Part shown: positions 18,237 to 26,836 of the stretch, one piece after another | How the letters are laid out: each line of letters opens with the position of its first letter | Position numbering within the stretch: position 1 is the stretch's first letter | Source of the DNA: Rhodospirillum rubrum ATCC 11170 | Lineage (GTDB): Bacteria > Pseudomonadota > Alphaproteobacteria > Rhodospirillales > Rhodospirillaceae | Reading direction: 5' to 3' | DNA: 64,000 nt | Assembly (NCBI RefSeq): GCF_000013085.1 | Contig: NC_007643.1 | Span: 3,543,501 to 3,607,500, forward strand | Made by a program: the position numbers and the translations under genes | The notes under the pieces: model-generated | Told to the model about the DNA's origin: nothing | What the model saw: only the letters and a program-made list of their open reading frames with translations | Database searches by the model: none

Positions 18237-18252
18237 TGGCACGACGGGTGCA
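18237..18252 (+). promoter_or_regulatory. Sigma-54 (RpoN) promoter of the PEP-CTERM gene
   Basis: TGGCACGACGGGTGCA has the invariant GG (18238-18239) and GC (18250-18251) separated by exactly 10 bases, and a perfect TGGCAC -24 half. The -12 half is GTGCA instead of TTGCA. Transcription should start near 18263, leaving a leader of about 57 bases before the ATG at 18320. PrsR in this window is a sigma-54 activator, which supports the call. Confidence 0.8.
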
Positions 18253-18319
18253 TTCCTAACGGTGCAGAAACAATCCCATCGAGGTCGCCCATCGGCCTCA
18301 GCCCATGCGAGGAGGCACC

Positions 18320-19300
18320 ATGACCCGTCTACTGTCCAAGAGCGGCCTCGGTATCATCGCCGCCGTCGCCCTGTCAGCCGCCGCGCCGGCAAAAGCCGAT
18401 GTGGTCGCCTACAGCAGCTTCAGCATCTCCAACGCCGGCCTGTATTACACCAATTCCGTCGGCGGCCTGACCCAATTGCCGGCTTCAAACAGCGGGTTCG
18501 GTGTCAATACCGGCAGCATCACCAACAATGCGGTGAACGTTGCGCTGGCCGGAACTCTCAATGACTACAAGTCGGGGATCGGCGGCGGCACCGGCAATCT
18601 GAACATCGACCCCCAAATGGCCGTCATCGGCTCGGGCGCCTTTGGTCAGAACAATTTCGGGCGGGCCTCCGTTACCCCGGGCAACGAGTTCACCCGCGCC
18701 GACTCGCGCCTCACCGGCTCGCTGGCCTCGTTCCCCAACAGCAATTTCCTGGCCTCGCAGACCGTCGCCGAAACCCGCCTGACGGGCGACAACAACACGG
18801 CCGCGTCGGCTTCGACCGGCAGTTCGGGTGGCATCTCGTTCAACTTCACCCTGAACGGCGACACCTACAATAATCTGACCCTGCAGCTTGACGCGGTTTT
18901 GTCGCTCTATGTGGCGATCACCGGCGAACCCGACAGCCAAAACAACGCGACCGCTTCGGCCAATCTGGTCCTGCGTCTGACCAAGGCGAACGACACGACG
19001 GTCGTGCGGGAACTCAATATCAACGACATCCTTGGCGGCACCTCGATCCCCACCGTCAATGCCTCGCTGAACGGAACCAGTGACAGTCTGGATCTGAGCA
19101 CGCCGGGCCGCATCGCCTTGGGGCTTGGCACCCTCGCCCCCGGTTCCTGGACGCTCTCCATCGTTCAGACCGCCTCGGTATCGGCCGGTTCGACCACCGT
19201 CCCCGAGCCCGGCGTGCCGGCGCTTCTGGGAACCAGCATCCTTCTGGTCGGCGCGCTGCTGCGGCTGCGTCGTCGCGAAGAGGGCGGCCTGGGCGCCTGA
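18320..19300 (+). CDS. PEP-CTERM sorting-signal protein, predicted XrtA substrate
   Basis: The product has 326 residues from the ATG at 18320, which follows GGAGG by five bases. A signal peptide (GLGIIAAVALSAAAPAKA, about residues 9-26) leads into a Ser/Thr/Asn/Gly-rich, Cys-free body with many N-x-S/T-like sites, typical of exported, glycosylated PEP-CTERM proteins. The C-terminus has the tripartite sorting signal: VPEPG at 294-298, a hydrophobic helix VPALLGTSILLVGALL, and the basic tail RLRRREE, followed by GGLGA. Exosortase A is thought to cleave at the motif. It is the only such protein in the window. Its own function is unknown; a matrix or surface role is likely. Confidence 0.93.
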   Translation: MTRLLSKSGLGIIAAVALSAAAPAKADVVAYSSFSISNAGLYYTNSVGGLTQLPASNSGFGVNTGSITNNAVNVALAGTLNDYKSGIGGGTGNLNIDPQMAVIGSGAFGQNNFGRASVTPGNEFTRADSRLTGSLASFPNSNFLASQTVAETRLTGDNNTAASASTGSSGGISFNFTLNGDTYNNLTLQLDAVLSLYVAITGEPDSQNNATASANLVLRLTKANDTTVVRELNINDILGGTSIPTVNASLNGTSDSLDLSTPGRIALGLGTLAPGSWTLSIVQTASVSAGSTTVPEPGVPALLGTSILLVGALLRLRRREEGGLGA

Positions 19301-19329
19301 GTCGCCGCTCTTCCGTGACGAGCACTAAG

Positions 19330-19362
19330 AACGCCGACGTCCCCAGGGCGTCGGCGTTTCGT
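19330..19362 (+). terminator. Terminator after the PEP-CTERM gene
   Basis: A perfect 10-bp stem, AACGCCGACG (19330-19339) with CGTCGGCGTT (19349-19358), encloses a 9-base loop and is followed by TCGTT. It lies 30 bases after the stop and isolates the substrate gene as a single-gene unit. Confidence 0.75.
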
Positions 19363-19552
19363 TGGATCAAAGACCAGGGTCATCGGGCCCTTAAGACGGG
19401 AAAAGTCAGCAAAGGGGACTGGTGATGAAGGGCTCTGGACGCCGCGGTGAAAGCCTCGCACAGTCCTGTCCCGGTCTTTCGACCTTGTCCGCGCCACTGC
19501 TTTTTTGACCATCCGCCCAGTTCCTCCACCCCAGGCCTTAAGGGGATCGCCC

Positions 19553-20872
19553 GTGCCGTCGACCCGTCGCCCCGCCGCCGAAAAAACGCCCGCCCTCCGC
19601 CCGGCGGAGAGGGGAGATCGCGCGCGGCCGCTTCGGGTGCTGGTCTTCTCGACGCTCTATCCCAATGCGATCCACCCCCACCATGGGGTCTTCGTTGAAA
19701 ACCGTCTGCGCGCCCTGATCGACCGGGGCGGCTTCGAGGCGCAAGTGATCGCCCCGGTTCCCTGGTTCCCCTCCACCCATCCGCGCTGGGGCGCTTATGC
19801 CGATTACGCCGCCGTTCCCCGGCGCGAGGTACGCCACGGCATCCCGGTTTTCCACCCGCGCTATCCGGTGCTGCCCAAGATCGGCATGACCCTGGCGCCG
19901 CTGCTGATGGCCGGCGCGCTGTGGCCGGGGATGGAGCGCCTGTTGGCCGAGGGACCGGCGCCCGATGTCATCGATGCCCATTACGCCTATCCCGACGGCG
20001 TCGCCGCCGCCGTTCTCGCCCGCCGTCTCAATAAGCCCCTGGTCATTACCGCGCGTGGGACCGATATCTCGGTGATCCCGCAGTATCGCCTGCCCCGGCG
20101 CATGATCGTGTGGGCGGCCGGTCAGGCGGCGGCGATGGTCGCCGTCTGCAAGGCGTTGAAAGACGAAATGGTCGCTATCGGCATCGCCGAGGGCGCCATC
20201 ACGGTTTTGCGCAATGGCGTGGATCTTGGGGTGTTTCAGCCCCTTGACCGCGCCCAGGCGCGCCGAAGCCTTGACCTGGCCGAGGAGGGACCGCTGATCG
20301 CCAGCGTCGGCCATCTGATCGAGCGCAAGGGCCACCATCTGGTGATCGAAGCCCTGGCCGCCCTGATCAAGGGCCCCCTGCCCACGCTCAGGCTGGTGAT
20401 CGCCGGCGAAGGTCCCGAACGCGATCGGCTGGAGGATCTGGCCAAAGACCTGGGCGTCGCCGCGCGGGTGCGCTTCCTTGGCCGCGTCCCCCATGAGGGA
20501 TTGAGCGCGGTTTACAGCGCCGCCGACGCCCTGGTGCTCGCCTCGTCGCGCGAAGGCTGGGCCAATGTCCTGCTTGAAAGCATGGCCTGCGGCACGCCGG
20601 TGGTGGCATCGAACATCTGGGGAACACCGGAAGTGGTAACAACCCCCGCCGCCGGCGTGTTATTGAAAGAGCGGTCGGCTGAGGCCATCGCCCAAAGCGT
20701 GGCGGGGCTGCTGGCCGCGCCGCCCCCCCGGGTAGCGACCCGGGCCTATGCCGAACGATTTTCCTGGGATGAGACCGCAAGCGGTCTGGCGGCCCTGTTT
20801 TCGCGGGTGAGCGGCCGTCCGGTCCCGGTCTCCGGGCAACCGGCGGTTTCCCCCGCACGCGTTGGATCATGA
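19553..20872 (+). CDS. Family 4 glycosyltransferase
   Basis: The product has 439 residues from a GTG at 19553 with AAGGGG nine bases upstream; an in-frame TTG at 19505 lacks such a site. It is a GT-B retaining transferase: LRVLVFSTLYPNAIHPHHGVFVENRLRAL at the N-terminus, then DVIDAHYAYPDGVAAAVLA and PLVITARGTDISV, and the donor-site region LVLASSREGWANVLLESMACGTPVVASNIWG with the EGWANVLLE form of the EX7E motif near residue 340. It is close to glycosyltransferases that sit in exosortase A loci. PrsT starts 16 bases after its stop, so the two form an operon. Confidence 0.9.
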   Translation: MPSTRRPAAEKTPALRPAERGDRARPLRVLVFSTLYPNAIHPHHGVFVENRLRALIDRGGFEAQVIAPVPWFPSTHPRWGAYADYAAVPRREVRHGIPVFHPRYPVLPKIGMTLAPLLMAGALWPGMERLLAEGPAPDVIDAHYAYPDGVAAAVLARRLNKPLVITARGTDISVIPQYRLPRRMIVWAAGQAAAMVAVCKALKDEMVAIGIAEGAITVLRNGVDLGVFQPLDRAQARRSLDLAEEGPLIASVGHLIERKGHHLVIEALAALIKGPLPTLRLVIAGEGPERDRLEDLAKDLGVAARVRFLGRVPHEGLSAVYSAADALVLASSREGWANVLLESMACGTPVVASNIWGTPEVVTTPAAGVLLKERSAEAIAQSVAGLLAAPPPRVATRAYAERFSWDETASGLAALFSRVSGRPVPVSGQPAVSPARVGS

Positions 20873-20888
20873 GGAGCGGAGAGCGATA

Positions 20889-23690
20889 ATGGCACGGTCA
20901 CTGAAACGGTTCTGGTCGACGACAAGCGCCCTCGCCCTGGTCCTGGCGCTCGCCGCCTGCAACGACGAGGCCAAAGACAAGGCGCGGGCCTCGGCCAAGG
21001 CCTATGACAGCGCTATCACCGCTTGGCGGGCCGGCGACCAGAAGGCGGCGCTGATCCATGTCAGCAACGCCCTCAAGGCGGCGCCCGACAACCGCGACGC
21101 CAAGATCCTGATGGGCGAGATCACGCTCTCGGGCGGCGATGTCTGGTCGGGCGAAAAGCTGCTCAAGGAGGTCCGCGACGGTGGGGCGCCGGCCGAGACA
21201 TGGCTGCGTCCCCTGGCCAAATCCCTAATCCTTCAGCAGAAATTTGACGAAGCCCTGACTCTTGCCCGCTCCATCCCGGAAACCGAGCTGGTCGGCGCGG
21301 TAAAGACCATCGAAGGCCTCGCCCTGTTTGGCAAAGGCCAGGACGGGGCGGCGCGGCTGGCCCTGGACAAAGCCCTCGACATCGACCCGGCCGACAAGGA
21401 CGCCCTGATCGGCGCGGCCCAGATCGAAACCATGGCCGGCCATCAGGACGCCGCCCGCGCCCTGCTCGCCCGAGCGGCGGCGGCGGCGCCCGATGATGTC
21501 GATGTGCTGGTGGCCCAGGCCGATACCGCGCTCAGCGCCAATGATCCGGCGGCGGCCGAGGGGCTTTTCTCCCAGGCCGCGGCCCGTCTGCCGCTCAACC
21601 CGCTGATCCGCCTGTCGCTGGCCCAGGCCCAGATCGAGGCCGGCAAGAACGCCGAGGCCCGCCAGACGCTCAATACGGTGCTGGCCGATATTCCGGCCCA
21701 CCCCTGGGCGCTGTACCTGCGCGGCCTCACCGCCTATCGCACCAACGATATGACCGCCGCCGACAAGGATCTGACCGCTGCCCTGGCCTTGGCCAAGACC
21801 CTGCGCCCGGCGATTTTCCTGGCCGGGGTGGTCAAATACAACATCGGCGAATACGAACAGGCCTCGCGGCTGCTTGCCGGGCTGACCGAGACCGAGGGCA
21901 AAAGCAACAAGACCGCCGATGCCGTGCGCGCCGCCGCCCTTTTGAAACTGGGCCGCGACGACGAAAGTTATCGTCTGCTCCGCCCCTTGGCCGCCGGTGA
22001 CGGCGAAACCGCCGATCTTTACGCGATGGCCGCCGTCGCCGCCCAAGGAGCCGCCGCCATGGCCGACAGCGAAGGCTATTACCAGAAAGCCGTTGTTCTG
22101 CGCCCCGACGACCCCGCCTTGCTGACCAATCTCGGCATAGTCAAACTGGCGCGCGGCGACACCACCGCCGGCGAAGACACCTTGAACCGGGCGGCCGAGC
22201 TTGAAGGCGACGACAAGAAGGCGCTGCTGCTGCTGTTCTCCTCGTTGCTGCAGAAAAAGGACTTCGACAAGGCCGAGGCCCTGGCCGGGGACACCAAGCG
22301 GAAATATCCCGATCGCGCCTGGGGCTGGACGATGGACGGCATGATCCAGGCCAGCCGGGGCGACACCGCCATGGCGCGCGCCGCCTTCGAAACCGCCGTT
22401 CGCAAAGAGCCAACGGCCGGTGACGCCGTGCGCAATCTGGCCCTGACCGCCCTGCAGTCGGGCGATACCGAAGGCGCCCGCGGCGTGGTCGAAGGCTATC
22501 TGCGGACTAATGCCGGGGATTCGGCGATGGCGATGATCGCCGCCGCCGTGGCCAATAAGCGCAATGATCTGGTCGCCGTCGAAAAATGGCTGCGTCAGGC
22601 CCTGGAGCGCGATCCGGCCAACATGGAGGCCGCCAGCAATCTGGCGTCGCTGCTGACCTCGACCTCCCGTCCCCAGGCGGCAATCATCGTCGCCCAGGAC
22701 GCCCTGCGGATTTCTCCCGATACTCCGGCGGTGATGGAAGCCCTGGGCAAGGCCCAATTGCTGATCGGCGATTATACGGCGGCGGCCGATGTGCTGCGCC
22801 GGGCGGTGGCGATCAAACCCAGCGGGCTGACCTATTATCTGCTGGCGACCGCCTATCTCAATCTCAACGACCCGCCCCGCCTCAAGGAGGCCCTGGAGTC
22901 GGTGGTCAAGCTGCAGCCCGATCATGTCGATTCGCGGGTGATGCTGGCGACCATGATCGTTGATGGCGGGTCTTTGAGCGACGCCAAGACCGCCGTCGAG
23001 GGCGTGACCACGGATTTCCCGGGCGATCCCCGGGCCCAGGAGGTTCGCGCCCGCTATCTGGCCAAGGCCGAGGGGCCGGCCAGCGCCATCACCTTCCTTG
23101 AAGCCTCGCTGACCGATCCCAACACCCGTCCGCGCAATCTCGTCATGCTGCTGGCCTCGGCCTATAATGAAAAGGGCGATGGCGCCAAGGCAAGCAGCCT
23201 GCTTGAAGACTGGGTGGCCAAGAACCCCGATGACTACCCCGGCCGCCTGTCGCTGGCGACCCAGCAGATCGCCGCCAATCAGTTGGAAAAGGCCAAGACG
23301 ACCCTGGAAAAAGGGCTGGAGCGGGTTCCCAACGACTGGATCGCCCGCAACAACCTTGCCGAGGTGATGCTCCGTCTTGGCCAGACCTCGGCCGCCTATG
23401 ACCAGATCGTCATCGCCCGACGCTCGGGGGGACCACAGCCGGCGCTGCTTGATACCGAGGGCCAGATCCTGCTCAAGATGGGCAAGGCCAGCGAGGCCGT
23501 CGAGATCCTGCGGCTGGCGACGATCGATCGCAACGCCCCGCCCACCTATGGCCTGCACCTCGCCCAGGCCCTGGCGGCGGCGGGCAAGAAAGACGAGGCC
23601 GGCGAGCGTTTGCGGGCCTTGCTCGACAAGAACAACGCCTTCGAGGGGGCCGAACAGGCCCGGGCGCTTTTATCCGAGTTGCAGGGATGA
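20889..23690 (+). CDS. prsT: PEP-CTERM system TPR-repeat lipoprotein PrsT
   Basis: This 933-residue protein begins with a lipoprotein signal (ALALVLALAAC, lipobox LAAC around residue 23) and is otherwise a solenoid of more than twenty TPR-like repeats, for example AWRAGDQKAALIHVSNALKAAP, ALYLRGLTAYRTNDMTAADKDL and NLAEVMLRLGQTSAAYDQIV. Length and layout match the PrsT family found with PrsK/PrsR and exosortase A. It is probably anchored in the periplasmic face of a membrane as a scaffold for polymer export. The ATG at 20889 follows GAGGAGCGGAG. The gene is part of an operon with the upstream glycosyltransferase. Confidence 0.93.
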   Translation: MARSLKRFWSTTSALALVLALAACNDEAKDKARASAKAYDSAITAWRAGDQKAALIHVSNALKAAPDNRDAKILMGEITLSGGDVWSGEKLLKEVRDGGAPAETWLRPLAKSLILQQKFDEALTLARSIPETELVGAVKTIEGLALFGKGQDGAARLALDKALDIDPADKDALIGAAQIETMAGHQDAARALLARAAAAAPDDVDVLVAQADTALSANDPAAAEGLFSQAAARLPLNPLIRLSLAQAQIEAGKNAEARQTLNTVLADIPAHPWALYLRGLTAYRTNDMTAADKDLTAALALAKTLRPAIFLAGVVKYNIGEYEQASRLLAGLTETEGKSNKTADAVRAAALLKLGRDDESYRLLRPLAAGDGETADLYAMAAVAAQGAAAMADSEGYYQKAVVLRPDDPALLTNLGIVKLARGDTTAGEDTLNRAAELEGDDKKALLLLFSSLLQKKDFDKAEALAGDTKRKYPDRAWGWTMDGMIQASRGDTAMARAAFETAVRKEPTAGDAVRNLALTALQSGDTEGARGVVEGYLRTNAGDSAMAMIAAAVANKRNDLVAVEKWLRQALERDPANMEAASNLASLLTSTSRPQAAIIVAQDALRISPDTPAVMEALGKAQLLIGDYTAAADVLRRAVAIKPSGLTYYLLATAYLNLNDPPRLKEALESVVKLQPDHVDSRVMLATMIVDGGSLSDAKTAVEGVTTDFPGDPRAQEVRARYLAKAEGPASAITFLEASLTDPNTRPRNLVMLLASAYNEKGDGAKASSLLEDWVAKNPDDYPGRLSLATQQIAANQLEKAKTTLEKGLERVPNDWIARNNLAEVMLRLGQTSAAYDQIVIARRSGGPQPALLDTEGQILLKMGKASEAVEILRLATIDRNAPPTYGLHLAQALAAAGKKDEAGERLRALLDKNNAFEGAEQARALLSELQG

Positions 23691-23755
23691 CGTTCCCGCG
23701 GAACGGGCGTCATAATGCCTTTCTGTCGATCCTTCTGCGATAAAGCGGAGCACCC

Positions 23756-24427
23756 ATGACCGACATCACGCCCCCATCCTTCGAAGCGACCGGCTTGCCG
23801 CCGACCGCCTCCGATCCGCCCGGCGGCCTTGACGCCGCCACCCCGACCACCGTCCCGCCGGGCGCCGGCGCCCTATCGCGCCGACGCTTCGTCGGCGTCG
23901 CCCTGGCTGTTCCACCACTGGTCGCCACCCTGTCCAACCGGCCGGCGATGGCCCAAAGCCCCGGTGGCCCGGCCTGCACGCCTTCGGCCTATGGGTCGAT
24001 CACCGCGCCGGGGGGAACCTCGCTCGATCACAGCGACCAATGCGTGGGCGGAGCCTCGCCGCGTCAGTTGGGGCAGTCGATTCGCCGCGAGGGCCGCTCG
24101 GTCTATGACGGCTATGTTTTCGCCAGCCTGCTCGGCACCACCTGGGGGGATGGCAAAAAAGACTGGGACCGCACCGTCACCTTCACCGATGTTCTGACCG
24201 GCAAGGTCGGCGACCGCTATGATTTCGGCAAGGCGCTTTGCGCCGCCTATCTCAACATCGAACGCGGCACCATCACCTTGCCGCTGGGCGAGTTGCGGAC
24301 GATGGCCGGCGCCTTCAGCCATCGCAGTTCGCCCCATCGCCGGGGTTATTTCCTGCGCTCGACCGGCCAGTCGTGGAGCTTGGCCGAGGTCAAGGAGTTC
24401 CTCGACAACACCTATCGGCGGGGGTGA
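23756..24427 (+). CDS. Tat-signal exported protein next to the HPr-kinase-related cassette, unknown
   Basis: This 223-residue protein has a long Pro/Thr-rich N-terminus, then a twin-arginine motif SRRRFVG at residues 41-47, a hydrophobic stretch VALAVPPLVATLS and a likely AMA-Q cleavage near residue 65. A Tat signal would mean export in folded form, often with a cofactor. The mature part (TWGDGKKDWDRTVTFTDVL, FGKALCAAYLNIERGTITLP, SLAEVKEFLDNTYRRG) matches no family I recognise. Its TGA overlaps the GTG start of the PqqD-like gene (GTGA), so it is coupled to the cassette and may be its substrate or effector. Confidence 0.75.
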   Translation: MTDITPPSFEATGLPPTASDPPGGLDAATPTTVPPGAGALSRRRFVGVALAVPPLVATLSNRPAMAQSPGGPACTPSAYGSITAPGGTSLDHSDQCVGGASPRQLGQSIRREGRSVYDGYVFASLLGTTWGDGKKDWDRTVTFTDVLTGKVGDRYDFGKALCAAYLNIERGTITLPLGELRTMAGAFSHRSSPHRRGYFLRSTGQSWSLAEVKEFLDNTYRRG

Positions 24428-24759
24428 CGACGCCCGTGGCGGAAGACAGCCCCGGCCCCCTCGACCAGAGGGTCCGCCGTCGCGCCGATCTGTCGTGGCG
24501 GATCTGGCCCGATGGGGCGGTGGTCTATGACCCGTTGTCGGGCGACGTTCATCTGCTTGATAACGACCTGACCGCCCTAGCCCAGGCGACGCCCCTTGAC
24601 GCCGACTTGCCGATGGCGGCGATCGCCCGGGACACCCTGGAGGGCGCAGACTGCGCCCGAACCCTGGCCGATGGCTGGACGGAGGAGGTGGTCACCTGGT
24701 TTTCCCAGGCCTTTGACGATCTGCTGAGACGGAGGATCCTTCGATCTCCCCCCCCTTAG
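24424..24759 (+). CDS. PqqD-related small protein of the HPr-kinase-related (HPr-rel-A) cassette
   Basis: The product has 111 residues from the GTG at 24424, overlapping the upstream stop by four bases. PqqD-like domains are small winged-helix peptide chaperones. The core here is RRADLSWRIWPDGAVVYDPLSGDVHLLDNDLTALA, matching the family pattern of strand-turn-strand then a Leu-rich helix. In other genomes a PqqD-related gene precedes an HprK-related kinase and a nucleotidyltransferase-like gene, exactly the order seen here. The last codons run through a C8 tract into TAG at 24757-24759; an extra C there would fuse it to the next gene. Confidence 0.82.
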   Translation: MTTPVAEDSPGPLDQRVRRRADLSWRIWPDGAVVYDPLSGDVHLLDNDLTALAQATPLDADLPMAAIARDTLEGADCARTLADGWTEEVVTWFSQAFDDLLRRRILRSPPP

Positions 24760-24775
24760 GCTCCCCCCCCTTAGA
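24746..24775 (+). repeat. Tandem 15-bp repeat with two C8 tracts at the PqqD-like/kinase junction
   Basis: CTCCCCCCCCTTAGG (24746-24760) is followed directly by CTCCCCCCCCTTAGA (24761-24775), 14 of 15 identical. The first copy holds the stop codon of the PqqD-like gene. Both 8-C runs could slip in replication or translation. Confidence 0.8.
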
Positions 24776-24809
24776 CGACATCGCCGTTTTAGGCGACCTG
24801 AGCGACCGG

Positions 24810-25691
24810 GTGTTACGCCGGCGGGCCGGCGGCGAGGGGCTTGGCCTTGTCATCGGTCCCTATCAGGTCCGCCTGAAAACCCGCGCTCCCTCCCTGCTGC
24901 GCAGCCTGCGGCTTCTCTATGACGACGCCCCCTTGAGCGACGACGCCTTCCATGATTTCCATATCGACATCGCCGCCCCCCGCGGCTGGCTGCGCCCTTG
25001 GCGGCGCCAGGCGGTCTTTCGGCTTGATGGCCTGTCGACCTTCGAGCCTTTGCCCGAGGCCCACGCCCCCATCCTATTCGAATGGGCCTTGAACTGGTGC
25101 ATCGCCACCCTGGCCCATGATCACGTCATTCTTCATTCCGCCGTGCTGGAAAAAGACGGCCGGGCCGCCCTGTTGCCGGCCCCCCCGGGCTCGGGCAAAA
25201 GCACGCTTTGCGCCGGCATGGTCGCCGCCGGCTGGCGCCTGCTGTCGGATGAAATGGCTTTGATCGGCGTGACGGATGGCTTGCTCAGCCCGATTCCCCG
25301 GCCGGTCAGCCTCAAGAACGCCTCGATCGAAGTCATTCGCGCCCGCGCCCCGCGGGCGACCTTCGCCCCGTCGATCCCCGGCACGCCCAAGGGCACCATC
25401 GGCCTGATGCGCCCGCCGCGCGAAGCCATCGTCCGCCGCAGCCATCGGGTGGCCCCGGCCTGGATCTTGTTTCCGCGCTGGCAAGCCGGCGCGCCGCTGA
25501 CCCTGACGCCCCGGCCGATGGCCTCGGCCACCTTCGATGTCTTGCGCAACTGCTATAACCTTGCCGTCCATGGACAGGCGGGCTTCGACCGGTTGGCCGA
25601 TGTCGTCGGCGGCTGCGCCTGCTTTGACCTCGCCTATGGCGATCTCGATGAGGCCCTGGAGCGGCTGGCCGGTCTGGCGGTGACCCGATGA
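24810..25691 (+). CDS. HPr kinase-related protein A
   Basis: The product has 293 residues from a GTG at 24810. It resembles the C-terminal catalytic half of HPr kinase/phosphorylase with a P-loop LLPAPPGSGKSTLCAGMV near residue 125, then GWRLLSDEMALIG, the Asp-containing strand. The HPr-binding and lactobacillar HprK N-domain are absent, so it likely phosphorylates another target. The start is uncertain: the family-like sequence VLGDLSDR upstream of the GTG is also in frame, the frame is open back into the PqqD-like gene, and the only good ribosome-binding site (GGAGG, 24731-24735) points to an ATC at 24744. The true N-terminus may therefore lie upstream. Confidence 0.82.
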   Translation: MLRRRAGGEGLGLVIGPYQVRLKTRAPSLLRSLRLLYDDAPLSDDAFHDFHIDIAAPRGWLRPWRRQAVFRLDGLSTFEPLPEAHAPILFEWALNWCIATLAHDHVILHSAVLEKDGRAALLPAPPGSGKSTLCAGMVAAGWRLLSDEMALIGVTDGLLSPIPRPVSLKNASIEVIRARAPRATFAPSIPGTPKGTIGLMRPPREAIVRRSHRVAPAWILFPRWQAGAPLTLTPRPMASATFDVLRNCYNLAVHGQAGFDRLADVVGGCACFDLAYGDLDEALERLAGLAVTR

Positions 25692-26836
25692 CCGCGATGC
25701 CCCCCTTGCTTTCGCCGCTTCCCACCACGCCGTCGCGCCTGCTGCCCGCGCTTCTTGACGACCCGCGCCGGGCGGGCGAGCTTGATGGCGCCACCTGGGA
25801 CCGGCTGATTCCCTTGGCCCGCCACGCCGGAGTCCTGGGCCGCCTGGGGTATCTGATCGATGCCGCCGGCCTGACCCCGGCTTTGCCGGCGGCGCCGGCG
25901 CGCCATCTGCGTAGCGCCCTGCTCCTTGCCCAACGCCATCAGCGCGAGGTGCATTTCGAGATCACCGAGCTGGCCGCGGCGCTGCGGCCGCTGGGCGTTC
26001 CGCTGGTCCTGCTCAAAGGTGCTGCCTATGTGCAGGCCGCCCTGCCGGCGGGCTGGGGCCGCACGTTCCAGGATATCGATTTCTGCGTACCGCGCGCCCG
26101 CCTCGCCGAGGTCGAAAACGCCCTGATCATCGCCGGCTGGCATCCAACGGAAAAAAACGCCTATGACCGGGGCTATTACCGCCGCTGGATGCACGAGATC
26201 CCACCGCTCCGCCACGCCGTTCGCGGCACGGTCATCGATGTCCACCACGCGCTGACCCCTTTGACGGCGCGCCGCCCGGTCGACGCCGCCGCCCTGATGG
26301 CCCGCGCCCGGCCCACGGCGATTGACGGCGTTCGCCACCCCACCCTTGCCGATCTCGTGGTCCACAGCGCCGTTCACCTGTTTGACGGCGGCGAATTCGA
26401 CCGGGCACTGCGCGATCTCTCTGATATCGCCTTGCTTCTCGGCGAGGGGCGACGGGGCGATCGGGGCTGGCTGGAGACCCTGGCCGAGGTCGCCCGCGCC
26501 AGCGGAGTCGAAAAACCTGTAGCCCATGCGCTGTTTCACGCTGCCCGGTTGTTCCCTCTCACCGTCGGCCCCCTCGATACGCGTGCTGCGTCGCCGCAGA
26601 AAAGGCCGATCCTCGACGGCATTCTGACCCAGACATTTTGGCCGAACCTGCCCGCCGATCAACCTATAGGCGCCCGTCTGGGCAATGCCTTTCTTTATAT
26701 CCGAGGCCATGCCCTGAGGATGCCGCCCCTTCTTCTGGCGTATCATTTCGCTACCAAAATTTCTTTTCGTATAAATATTTCCTTAAGCAAAAATCGACTT
26801 AGAGAAAACTTACCAAAGGCTAATAAAGACGTCTGA
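25688..26836 (+). CDS. Nucleotidyltransferase family protein of the HPr-rel-A cassette
   Basis: This 382-residue protein carries the Renal dipeptidase-unrelated 'nucleotidyltransferase_5' type fold: LRPLGVPLVLLKGAAYVQAAL then GRTFQDIDFCVPRARLAEVENAL, where Asp-Ile-Asp is the metal-binding pair of the polymerase-beta-like nucleotidyltransferase fold. VIDVHHALTP gives the third acidic position. It overlaps the kinase gene by ATGA. In other exosortase A genomes the same three genes travel together, suggesting post-translational modification of an unidentified target. The last 30 codons become abruptly A+T-rich (KISFRINISLSKNRLRENL), unlike the rest of the gene. Confidence 0.82.
   Translation: MTAMPPLLSPLPTTPSRLLPALLDDPRRAGELDGATWDRLIPLARHAGVLGRLGYLIDAAGLTPALPAAPARHLRSALLLAQRHQREVHFEITELAAALRPLGVPLVLLKGAAYVQAALPAGWGRTFQDIDFCVPRARLAEVENALIIAGWHPTEKNAYDRGYYRRWMHEIPPLRHAVRGTVIDVHHALTPLTARRPVDAAALMARARPTAIDGVRHPTLADLVVHSAVHLFDGGEFDRALRDLSDIALLLGEGRRGDRGWLETLAEVARASGVEKPVAHALFHAARLFPLTVGPLDTRAASPQKRPILDGILTQTFWPNLPADQPIGARLGNAFLYIRGHALRMPPLLLAYHFATKISFRINISLSKNRLRENLPKANKDV

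Larger units (their letters stand above)
17754..18319 (+). other. Divergent 566-base intergenic region with sigma-54 control elements
   Basis: No gene is seen between the O-ligase start and the PEP-CTERM gene. The right half is clearly richer in A+T than the surroundings. It contains two near-identical 18-bp boxes and a sigma-54 promoter (separate entries) reading toward the PEP-CTERM gene. No convincing promoter was found for the leftward operon, although it must start here. Confidence 0.7.

Noticed and set aside
21225-23558. A 777-codon minus-strand frame over prsT
   Set aside because: It is antisense to a clear TPR lipoprotein and is Gly/Gln/Arg-rich without motifs.
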